From Acidobacteria bacterium UBA7540 (GTDB taxonomy: Bacteria; Acidobacteriota; Terriglobia; UBA7540): a DNA stretch of 5,233 bases. Below the pieces are notes generated by a model. It had not been told where the DNA came from and ran no database searches. It saw only the letters and a list, made by a program, of their open reading frames with translations. How positions within the stretch are numbered: position 1 is the first letter of the stretch; the number at the start of each line of letters is the position of its first letter. The translations under genes and the position numbers were made by a program. Below are positions 1 through 5,233 of the stretch, piece after piece. The DNA is taken from positions 1 through 5,233 of the forward strand of contig DLMI01000110.1 of assembly GCA_002478145.1 (NCBI GenBank), in the 5' to 3' direction.

Positions 1-75
1 CTTAGAGCAATTCCCAGCGTCGACGTGCGGAGATTGCTGATTGAAAAACCTCTCGCTCTCGGTCCTGCCTGCTGA
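1..75 (+). other. Open reading frame tail at left edge, weak SelA-like motif
   Basis: Frame 1 is open from the first base and stops at TGA 73-75, giving 24 residues that begin LRAIPSVDVRRLLIEKPLA. The string LRAIPSVD followed by RLL resembles the N-terminal motif of SelA (L-seryl-tRNA(Sec) selenium transferase), but in that family the motif lies near the start of a protein of about 450 residues. Here only about 16 codons follow it. If the likeness is real, this is a truncated remnant; otherwise it is chance or the end of an unrelated gene. Nothing upstream is visible, so the start cannot be judged. Confidence 0.15.
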
Positions 76-173
76 GGCTACCTATAAATCTAAGCCTGTG
101 GATTTCTGCTTGTAATACTTGCGTCTCGTCGCTTCAAGCGCAGGGGCGAGGCGCGCGATTTTCATTAATTTTC

Positions 174-200
174 GGGGGTACCCCCCCTCCTCCCTCCCCT
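174..200. repeat. GGGGGTACCCCC palindrome plus pyrimidine tract
   Basis: Bases 174-185 are a perfect 12-bp palindrome, GGGGGTACCCCC. The C run continues to 187 and is followed by a pure C/T tract (tcctccctcccct) to 200. The site sits 41 bases before the 30-bp repeats at 241-300, and the two together look like one composite intergenic element. From memory, C-rich palindromes followed by CAAAATCT-type repeats recur between genes in acidobacterial genomes, but I cannot confirm this here. Confidence 0.55.
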
Positions 201-240
201 GGAAAGTCTTGCCGGGCGCGGGGTTCACAAGAAGTGCTTG

Positions 241-300
241 CAAAATCTAGATGGCAAAGAGCTTAGAGGTCAAAATCTAGAGAATAAGGGACTTATGTCG
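241..300. repeat. Two tandem 30-bp repeat units (CAAAATCTAGA...CTTA)
   Basis: CAAAATCTAGA occurs at 241-251 and again, identically, at 271-281, an exact 30-bp spacing. Aligning 241-270 with 271-300 gives 18 identities in 30, including the first 11 bases and CTTA at unit positions 22-25. The 30-bp period is close to three helical turns, so both cores would lie on the same DNA face. This could be a paired protein-binding site or two units of a dispersed intergenic repeat. There are too few copies and no cas genes, so it is not a CRISPR array. Confidence 0.6.
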
Positions 301-324
301 ACTTGACCCGCGAGGCTACACTGG

Positions 325-339
325 CATCGCTTAGCGATG
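325..339. repeat. Perfect 6-bp inverted repeat
   Basis: CATCGC (325-330) and GCGATG (334-339) are perfect inverted arms around TTA. A run of five T's (349-353) follows, but nine bases separate it from the stem, too far for a standard rho-independent terminator. Its role is unknown; it may be the end of the repeat element to its left. Confidence 0.35.
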
Positions 340-529
340 ATGGACTGATTTTTATTGCATCACAAGGTTAGATGTCACACGTGGTTGTGGATCCTGTGAG
401 GAGGGGACCCCCTTGCACGAACACAAACCAGTGGCGCCTCCGAACCTGCTCCAGCACCTGTAGAAAAACATCGCGATTCTGCGGCCGTCCGAGTAGAGCG
501 CGACGCTGGTAACAGCTTGTGGTGATGAA

Positions 530-613
530 GTGAAGATATCCGGCGCCGTAGTAGCGGTTGCAGCCGTGTGGGCACAGGGGTTTGTAACATTCATGTCCGC
601 TGCTTCGCTCTGA
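530..613 (+). CDS. Possible 27-codon hydrophobic microprotein (weak)
   Basis: A GTG-started frame of 27 codons runs from 530 to TGA 611-613. It reads MKISGAVVAVAAVWAQGF (start GTG taken as Met) and then a further hydrophobic segment ending SAASL. One Lys followed by a long apolar stretch resembles a signal peptide or a tiny membrane protein. GGTGAT (521-526), three bases before the GTG, matches part of the consensus complement of the 16S 3' end (AAGGAGGTGATC) in suitable register. There is no homology evidence, and a frame this short can arise by chance. It could equally be a decayed signal peptide from a lost gene. Confidence 0.15.
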   Translation: MKISGAVVAVAAVWAQGFVTFMSAASL

Positions 614-809
614 CGAGTGAACATGGACTCGAAGTACGCGGTGCCCACCCGTCGAAGACCGCGACAGGTGGGGGCAGCCTCAGTCGTGACAATCCATGGA
701 ACCATCGGGAAGCAAGGGTGGGCCAGCCCCCCGTTTTGTCGGCCCCGGGAAAGAAATAAGCCTGCTTGTTCTGCCCCGCAGTTCCTAGCAACGAAATAGA
801 CCGCCCGCC

Positions 810-875
810 ATGAAACGTTTTTGTTCTCACATCACCATTACTCGTCAGGCTTCACACACTATCGAGGAGTGTTAA
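810..875 (+). CDS. Possible 21-codon leader ORF before the peptidase gene
   Basis: ATG at 810 opens a 21-codon frame beginning MKRFCSHITITRQ and ending TIEEC, with TAA at 873-875. Only one base separates this stop from the peptidase ATG at 877, and the frame reads across the peptidase ribosome binding site (864-869). That arrangement would allow translational coupling. Against it, no Shine-Dalgarno sequence is visible before 810 and the peptide resembles nothing I know. Chance is a serious alternative. Confidence 0.2.
   Translation: MKRFCSHITITRQASHTIEEC
864..869 (+). promoter_or_regulatory. Ribosome binding site of the peptidase gene
   Basis: GAGGAG lies seven bases before ATG 877, near-ideal spacing. 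It fixes the start of the secreted peptidase and agrees with a complete signal peptide beginning at that ATG. Confidence 0.8.
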
Positions 876-876
876 C

Positions 877-2037
877 ATGAAGTGTAGAACGATTGCAGTA
901 GCGTTTGTCGCAGTAGCAGTTCTTTCGATGTGCAGTTTCCCGGGTGTTGCCGCGGCCCAGAGCAACTCCGACCCGGTCCGCGCAATGTACCAAAAATCCG
1001 CTACCGTCCCAACCAACATACCGGGAATATTCAGGTTCCCGGATGCGCCAGCCGGTTTCGATCCCGTAGCCGCGTCGGACCTAGAGCTAGCCGCTTATGG
1101 GTTCCCGCCCCATCCGGATGCGGAGGCCGATCCGAGCGGTTATGCAAGATGGGCTCACGCCATGAAAATGGCCAGGAATCGCTGGCATGGTGATCTGAAA
1201 CCAACGGGCATTTACCACGGCTCGGGGAGAGATGCCAAGGTGCTGGCATCCCAAACCACGAATAAACCGGGGTCCGCCAGTTACTCCAACTGGAGCGGCG
1301 TCATACTCACCAACACGCTAACCAAATACAGCACGAAAACCTCTTTTTACTATGTGATGTCGTACTGGAATGTGCCGTTCGCTCAGCAGGCATTCGACGG
1401 TGATGGAGGCAACGTCTGCGACGGTTTGACCGACTACGTCTCGGTGTGGAACGGTATCGATGGTTCGGGGATTGCAAAGGCCGGCAACGGCGACGTGCTG
1501 CAAGCTGGTACCGACTCAGCCGTGCGATGTGTCGACGGTACCACTACTTATTACACACCGATAGCATGGATCGAATGGTTCCCGGCTGGCGCCATCGGTG
1601 AATTTGACGTGGCGAACGGTGATGACATGTTCGTCGAGACGGTTGAGACGAGTTCCACGACCGGCTTCCTTATTGTCGAAGACCTAACCACGCAGATCTA
1701 TGACCTTATTGGCATTTCTGCCCCTTCGGGAACGGAACTGGTAGGGAGCAGCGCCGAGTGGATCGTGGAGCAGCCGTGCTGCGAGAAGGGCGGCTACAAC
1801 GGCTACTATGACCTGGCGAACTACGTCATGGACTTTACGTTTGGCGGCGAGGCTTACAACAACAACGATCAGGTTTTTTACGCGGGCAGCCAGGCAACCA
1901 GCACATATTTAGGAACGCTGTACGATGGCAGCACGGCCATCTCGTATCCTGTAGCCGGCACGGCAGGAACCGAAGGTAACCAAGGCATCACTTTCTTCGA
2001 TGAGGGTTGCGCGGCGAATGGCGGATGCAGCAACTAG
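877..2037 (+). CDS. Secreted glutamic peptidase, G1 (eqolisin) family, pro-enzyme
   Basis: An acid endopeptidase of the G1/A4 family that should cleave proteins outside the cytoplasm using a Gln/Glu pair. Residues 1-27 are a signal peptide: Lys/Arg start, hydrophobic core, VAAA before Gln28. Residues 28 to about 130 form a pro-region with the FPDAPAGFDP and AAYGFPPHPD strings that I associate with bacterial members. The catalytic domain covers about 136-335. SNWSGVILT (137-145) matches the mature N-terminus of fungal scytalidoglutamic peptidase, so activation probably cuts just before it. VWNGIDG (190-196), VLQAG with catalytic Gln209, WIEWFP (231-236) and SSAEWIVE with catalytic Glu294 are all present. 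The predicted mature part has six cysteines (181, 218, 301, 302, 378, 384), suggesting disulfides. The tail 336-386 is not recognised. GAGGAG at seven bases supports the start, and a terminator follows 33 bases after the stop, so the gene is probably monocistronic. The family call is firm; the substrate is unknown. Confidence 0.9.
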   Translation: MKCRTIAVAFVAVAVLSMCSFPGVAAAQSNSDPVRAMYQKSATVPTNIPGIFRFPDAPAGFDPVAASDLELAAYGFPPHPDAEADPSGYARWAHAMKMARNRWHGDLKPTGIYHGSGRDAKVLASQTTNKPGSASYSNWSGVILTNTLTKYSTKTSFYYVMSYWNVPFAQQAFDGDGGNVCDGLTDYVSVWNGIDGSGIAKAGNGDVLQAGTDSAVRCVDGTTTYYTPIAWIEWFPAGAIGEFDVANGDDMFVETVETSSTTGFLIVEDLTTQIYDLIGISAPSGTELVGSSAEWIVEQPCCEKGGYNGYYDLANYVMDFTFGGEAYNNNDQVFYAGSQATSTYLGTLYDGSTAISYPVAGTAGTEGNQGITFFDEGCAANGGCSN

Positions 2038-2070
2038 CTCTAGAGAATTTAAGAGTCACCTGATCGAACA

Positions 2071-2115
2071 AGGGGCATCTTGCGGCGGTTGTAATGCAAG
2101 GCGCCCCTGTTTTTT
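2071..2115 (+). terminator. Rho-independent terminator of the peptidase gene
   Basis: AGGGGCATCTTGC (2071-2083) pairs with GCAAGGCGCCCCT (2096-2108) around a 12-base loop: 13 positions with one A/C mismatch and one T-G wobble. One base later come six T's (2110-2115). It begins 33 bases after the peptidase stop. The minus strand has no T run after the stem, so it should not stop transcription arriving from the converging kinase-like gene. Confidence 0.88.
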
Positions 2116-2287
2116 GTTCAGCTGGGAACCTCGCCTCGTCCATCGCCTCATTCACAAGGCTGCCTGTGCAAACGCGGCCATTATTGCTTCTTCTCCAAGG
2201 GGTGTGCAAGCGTAGCGGTTGGAGTAGCCAGGTGCGAATAGACGGAATGATGACTTCTGAAAGATTCAGACTTTAGACAAGGGCCAA

Positions 2288-4771
2288 CTATTCGTGCTGA
2301 AGAACTTCGTCGATGACGGCTTTGCCGCCTTTGTCCACGGTGATGACCTTGTGAATGGGCGCATAGCCGGTGAGCGTGATGTCGACGACATAGTTGCCGG
2401 GGTCGAGCACGAAATCAACGGGCGAGCCTTTATCCAGCATGTGCTGGTTGACAGCCACTTGGGCTCCCTTGGGCTGGGTCTTGACGCTGACCGTACCCAT
2501 GCCCTGCGCTTCCTTGCCACCAAATAGTTTTTTCATTTTGCCCACGGTCTTGATGTCATCGACGTTGCCCAGCGAGCGCAGAGTGGGCGAGAAGCTGACG
2601 GTCTGGGCGAGGACGAACTGCGCGCTGGTGGTCTCGTCGATGAATCCAGCTTTGCGCACGAGCACGACGTGCTGACCTTTATCCACGGAGACTTGCGCGG
2701 GAGTGAGCTTGCCGGTATCTCTGCCATCGACATAGACATTGGCGCCGACGGGCGTGCTGGTAACCGAAAGCGTGGCCATAAGCTGCACGAGATGGGTCAC
2801 GACAAATGACTTGCTGCCAGAAGCAACGTCGACGGTACGAGTGTCGGTAGAGTACCCTGGCTTGCTGACGGTAACGCTGTGCTGGCCGGGGTTGAGTCCC
2901 GACAGAGTGAACGGTGTAACCCATGAGGGATCTGTTTTCCCGTCGAGCTGGACTTGCGCTCCCTGTGGAGTGGAGTCAATGGCCATTTGTCCGGGGACGA
3001 CGACGGGAGCGATCGGCGCAGCTGATTTCTTCTTTGAGTTCCTGCCTCTCGTCGCAGCGGCAGCCACGTGAGTGGGCGCTGGCTGAGATTCCTCCACGGA
3101 CTCCGCAGGTTGAGTTTGGGCGGGCACGCTGCTGGGCTGAGGTACTTGCACCTGCGCCGGCTGAGATGGTGCTGCGGGCTGACTTGCTGCCGCTTGGTTA
3201 GCCGGCTCGGCGGCTGGACGAGGGAAGTCGTCGTCACTATTCAAATGGTTGATGTGCAGGACCAGAGCGATCGCGATGATAAGGATCAAGACGGCCGCAC
3301 CGGCGATGGAATAAACCATCAGGCTGGGTGGAACGTTCTTGATTTCCTTGATTGCCTTTTCGGCGACTTCGCGTGGCTGAACCTTCGGCTTCTCCGGTTC
3401 CGAACCCGCGTGAAAATTTGGCGTGAGAGAAGGTTCCTGCTGGAGCGCGGGAGGTGGCGGAGGCGGCGCGATGTAGACCTCCTTCAGCGGAGGAAGTTCG
3501 GTCATCTCCGAGAAACTGACGCCGTTGCCGCGCGATGGGGCGTCGCCAGCCATCAGGGGATCCACAGCGATTCTGGGCGGCTCGGGGCTGGGAGCTTCGA
3601 CTGCGGGCTCATCGAGCACGGCCGACGACATGGAAGCCGATGGTGGCAGGGCATCGTTGATCGCTTCGGCACGCGGAGCAATGTGCGGATTGGGCGCATC
3701 AAGGTGAGGTGAGGAGGACGAAACTTCGGCTCCTGCCCAGCCTACTGCGGCGGCGGCAGCCTTACGCGCGGGTTCCGGTTTAGCAACTGCCGGGGGTGGC
3801 GATGCCGGGCGTGACGCCACTGGCGGCTGAGGGACAGCGGGTTTCTTTTCTACCGGTCTCGGGGGCGTGGACGCGAACTTGGTTTGAGCTGCAGCTTTCA
3901 CCGGAGCTGCAACCGCTGGAGCCTTGGCTGGCGCTGCCGGAGCTTTCGCAGCCTGCGGTTTCGATTCCTTGCATTTCTCCAGATCGTCGAGCAGTTCCCT
4001 CCCGGTCTGGTAGCGTTGGCCCGGATCCTTGGCCAGGGCCTTCATGATGAGATCGCTGAGTAGCGGGTGAAGTTTGGAGTTCACATGCATCGGGGGCACG
4101 GGCATGCTCTCGAGAATGCTCAGGCGCAGGGATTCGGAATCCTCACGATCGAAAGCCTTGCGGTCGGTCACCATTTCGTAAAATAGCGTGCCCAGACTAA
4201 AAATATTCGAGCGCGCATCGATATTCTCGCCGCGAACCTGTTCCGGTGACATGTAGTGCAGAATGGATGGGACCTCTGGCATCTCCGCGGTGAACTTGCC
4301 CACGCTGGAGACGCCGAATCCCAGAATTCTGACAGTGCCGTCCCAGCCGCACATGATTTTGGCGGGCTCAAGACTATAGTGAAAAACGTTCTGGGAGTGA
4401 GCGTAATCGAGGCCGCTGCACACTTGCCGTCCGATGTCGAGCAAGTCCCAGATGGAAAATCCTTCTTTGCGCGCCAACATGGTAGCAACGCTGTTGCCCT
4501 GGATGTACTCCATGGCGGCACAGAACTGGCCTTCCATTTCTCCGGCGCCGTAAACGGGTGCGAGGTTGGGATTGCTCAAGACCTTGGTGGTCTCGGCCTC
4601 TTCCAGAAGGCATTTTTCCAGATCGGCGGCGCGTTCACCAAAGGCCGACAACTGAATCGCTTTGAGAGCGACGGTTTGGCTGGTTTGCGGATCGTTGGCC
4701 TTGTAGACCGCGCCCGTGGCAGACTTTGACAGTTCACTCAGGATTTCGAAGTGGCCGATTTTCGTGGACAT
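2288..4771 (-). CDS. Membrane PEGA-repeat protein with Ser/Thr kinase-like (probable pseudokinase) domain
   Basis: 827 residues. A bacterial Hanks-type kinase fold spans about 8-265 and keeps the VALK lysine (K37), the helix-C Glu (E58), SPE of the APE motif (E177) and its partner R253. Catalytic residues are altered: the glycine loop reads SKSATG (15-20), HRDLKPxN reads HYSLEPAK (131-138), DFG reads GFG (151-153), and the DxxS aspartate is N189. Phosphotransfer is therefore unlikely, and a scaffold or nucleotide-sensing role fits better. A Pro/Ala-rich linker (271-480, six prolines at 436-441) leads to one transmembrane helix (about 484-506). A second Pro/Gln/Ala linker with a basic patch (RGRNSKKK, 575-582) leads to three PEGA domains (about 595-663, 666-733, 758-825), probably periplasmic, with a Lys-rich spacer (739-753) between the last two. 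TGA lies five codons upstream in frame, so ATG 4771 is the first start. GGAG sits only three bases away and TGAGG at ten. Stop is TAG. Confidence 0.9.
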   Translation of the reverse strand: MSTKIGHFEILSELSKSATGAVYKANDPQTSQTVALKAIQLSAFGERAADLEKCLLEEAETTKVLSNPNLAPVYGAGEMEGQFCAAMEYIQGNSVATMLARKEGFSIWDLLDIGRQVCSGLDYAHSQNVFHYSLEPAKIMCGWDGTVRILGFGVSSVGKFTAEMPEVPSILHYMSPEQVRGENIDARSNIFSLGTLFYEMVTDRKAFDREDSESLRLSILESMPVPPMHVNSKLHPLLSDLIMKALAKDPGQRYQTGRELLDDLEKCKESKPQAAKAPAAPAKAPAVAAPVKAAAQTKFASTPPRPVEKKPAVPQPPVASRPASPPPAVAKPEPARKAAAAAVGWAGAEVSSSSPHLDAPNPHIAPRAEAINDALPPSASMSSAVLDEPAVEAPSPEPPRIAVDPLMAGDAPSRGNGVSFSEMTELPPLKEVYIAPPPPPPALQQEPSLTPNFHAGSEPEKPKVQPREVAEKAIKEIKNVPPSLMVYSIAGAAVLILIIAIALVLHINHLNSDDDFPRPAAEPANQAAASQPAAPSQPAQVQVPQPSSVPAQTQPAESVEESQPAPTHVAAAATRGRNSKKKSAAPIAPVVVPGQMAIDSTPQGAQVQLDGKTDPSWVTPFTLSGLNPGQHSVTVSKPGYSTDTRTVDVASGSKSFVVTHLVQLMATLSVTSTPVGANVYVDGRDTGKLTPAQVSVDKGQHVVLVRKAGFIDETTSAQFVLAQTVSFSPTLRSLGNVDDIKTVGKMKKLFGGKEAQGMGTVSVKTQPKGAQVAVNQHMLDKGSPVDFVLDPGNYVVDITLTGYAPIHKVITVDKGGKAVIDEVLQHE

Positions 4772-4774
4772 TTG

Positions 4775-4786
4775 CTCCGTGCCTCA
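4775..4786 (-). promoter_or_regulatory. Weak or offset ribosome binding site of the kinase-like gene
   Basis: On the minus strand the bases before ATG 4771 read TGAGGCACGGAGCAA. GGAG (4775-4778) is only three bases from the ATG, closer than usual; TGAGG (4782-4786) is ten bases away. Either may serve. There is no upstream in-frame alternative because a TGA interrupts the frame five codons before the start. Confidence 0.5.
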
Positions 4787-4792
4787 TCACAG

Positions 4793-4831
4793 AAAAAAAG
4801 CCGCGCAGTTTCCTGTTGAGAAGCTGCGTGG
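4793..4831 (-). terminator. Terminator-like hairpin in the leader of the kinase-like gene
   Basis: Read on the minus strand, CCACGCAGCTTC (4831-4820) pairs with GAAACTGCGCGG (4812-4801), a 12-position stem with two mismatches around a 7-base loop. It is followed by C and seven T's (4799-4793), the classic form of a rho-independent terminator pointing toward the kinase-like gene. Only 21 bases separate the T run from ATG 4771. It either ends a short upstream minus-strand transcript or acts as an attenuator in the kinase leader. A competing GGGTT/AACCC hairpin (4830-4842) shares the base of the stem. Confidence 0.7.
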
Positions 4832-5046
4832 GTTAAAAACCCGGGGCAGGGTATGGTTAGGATAGCGCTGTCGAGAGGAGGGTTCGAGTTACCAAAGTAC
4901 TGAAAATAAAGAGTGTGAAAACGATAGGCCGACTGTATTTGGTCATTCAGTCCGAGGAGCGTCGTTGGTATGGCAAGAATAATGCCCTGGCTCGCGCCGT
5001 GACCTTTTGCCAGGCGAAACGTTTAACTCTGTAAGAAGAAATGAAG

Positions 5047-5060
5047 GTGACATTTGTCAC
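5047..5060. promoter_or_regulatory. CRP/FNR-type operator-like palindrome
   Basis: GTGACATTTGTCAC is a perfect 14-bp palindrome with 6-base arms. It contains GTGA-N6-TCAC, the core of the CRP/FNR-family consensus TGTGA-N6-TCACA; the outer bases are G and G instead of T and A. It lies 276 bases before the kinase-like ATG and about 100 bases before the possible rightward gene start at 5164. Regulator and target are inferred only from the pattern. Confidence 0.4.
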
Positions 5061-5163
5061 GTGGGCCGGATGACGATCTCCACTGGCGGGCAGGAACGGG
5101 CGGGTCGAGCATAGGGTTGTGCCGGAACGCAGTCGCATGAGGGTTGCCGCTCGGAGGCTAGTT

Positions 5164-5233
5164 GTGGGGAGCGCGGTCCTTCGTTTATCCTTGAGGCCGG
5201 CATGGACTAAGCTTTTCCGCAGTCCAGCACACC
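5164..5233 (+). CDS. Possible 5' end of a gene cut by the right edge (weak)
   Basis: GGAGG (5153-5157) lies six bases before GTG 5164, and the frame stays open to the window end, about 23 codons beginning MGSAVLRLSLRPAWTKLF (GTG as Met). An in-frame ATG at 5137 is an alternative start with a poorer ribosome binding site. The residues match no family I recognise, and an open frame of this length is expected by chance in G+C-rich DNA. The inverted repeat at 5203-5226 lies inside it. Confidence 0.18.
   Translation, partial: MGSAVLRLSLRPAWTKLFRSPAH
5203..5226. repeat. Inverted repeat at right edge
   Basis: TGGACT (5203-5208) and AGTCCA (5221-5226) are perfect 6-base arms. An inner GC/GC pair can extend the stem past a two-base bulge, leaving a TTTTCC loop. 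No T run follows inside the window. Its function is unknown. Confidence 0.35.

Larger units (their letters stand above)
76..876. other. Long intergenic region with repeats, no supported full gene
   Basis: About 800 bases lie between the left-edge open frame and the peptidase start. The open frames on both strands (up to 117 codons on the minus strand, 352-705) overlap one another and give Arg/Ser/Pro-rich translations with no recognisable domain. None is paired with a good ribosome binding site. The left third holds the palindrome, pyrimidine tract and 30-bp repeats listed separately. I found no convincing -35/-10 pair for the peptidase gene between 613 and 860, and no tRNA or rRNA. Confidence 0.6.
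4832..5233. other. Intergenic region upstream of the kinase-like gene
   Basis: About 400 bases without a convincing gene. A 63-codon minus-strand frame (4947-5138) has an Arg-rich translation with no recognised motif or ribosome binding site. The best minus-strand -10-like string is TATCCT (near 4860-4865), without a matching -35, so no promoter is called. The region holds the CRP-like palindrome, the right-edge hairpin and a possible gene start, listed separately. No tRNA was found. Confidence 0.55.

Noticed and set aside
241..300. CRISPR array
   Set aside because: Only two partly matching 30-bp units placed directly in tandem, no spacers and no cas genes.
352..705. 117-codon minus-strand frame in the left spacer
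   Set aside because: No recognised domain, no ribosome binding site, and overlapping frames of similar length on both strands; likely chance.
877..945. Lipoprotein signal for the peptidase (LSMCS, Cys19)
   Set aside because: Met at the -1 position breaks the lipobox, while VAAA-Q at 24-28 is a good signal peptidase I site.
3068..3712. 214-codon plus-strand frame
   Set aside because: It lies wholly opposite the Pro/Ala linker and membrane helix of the kinase-like gene; its Arg/Gly-rich translation is the usual shadow of such G+C-rich code.
4256..4729. 157-codon plus-strand frame
   Set aside because: Antisense to the kinase fold, whose motifs on the minus strand are unmistakable.
4880..4895. 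tRNA T-loop-like GGGTTCGAGTTACC
   Set aside because: The bases flanking the TTCGAGT loop do not form a five-base stem and no acceptor or anticodon arm is visible.
4947..5138. 63-codon minus-strand frame upstream of the kinase-like gene
   Set aside because: Arg-rich, without recognised motifs or ribosome binding site, and it spans the CRP-like palindrome.

Overview
The window looks like chromosomal DNA of moderately high G+C from a free-living Gram-negative bacterium, most likely an acidobacterium (Acidobacteriota, Terriglobia type). This rests on three things: a secreted G1 (eqolisin) peptidase with the N-terminal region usual in bacterial members, a Ser/Thr-kinase-like membrane protein ending in PEGA repeats, and a long spacer holding a GGGGGTACCCCC palindrome with 30-bp CAAAATCT repeats that resembles intergenic repeats I remember from that group. 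The assignment is an inference; no search was run.

Layout. Bases 1-876 hold no convincing full gene. They carry a 24-codon open tail at the left edge, the palindrome and pyrimidine tract (174-200), two 30-bp repeat units (241-300), a small hairpin (325-339) and two very short candidate reading frames (530-613 and 810-875). The second of these ends one base before the next gene. Bases 877-2037 (+) encode a 386-residue secreted pro-enzyme of the glutamic peptidase family, with catalytic Gln209 and Glu294, closed by a strong rho-independent terminator (2071-2115). Bases 2288-4771 (-) encode an 827-residue one-pass membrane protein: a cytoplasmic protein-kinase fold, a long Pro/Ala linker, one transmembrane helix, then three PEGA domains outside the membrane. 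Its kinase domain has lost the HRD Asp, the DFG Asp, two loop glycines and other key residues, so it is probably a pseudokinase. Bases 4772-5233 hold a terminator-like hairpin with seven U's only 21 bases before the kinase-like start codon, a CRP/FNR-type palindrome (5047-5060), a terminal hairpin and a possible gene start cut by the right edge.

The two real genes converge and are not an operon, and nothing in the sequence links them functionally. The peptidase probably degrades protein outside the cytoplasm at acid pH. The kinase-like protein probably works as a membrane scaffold or ligand-sensing signalling protein rather than as an active kinase. The observations most worth a second look are the pseudokinase and the hairpin in its leader.
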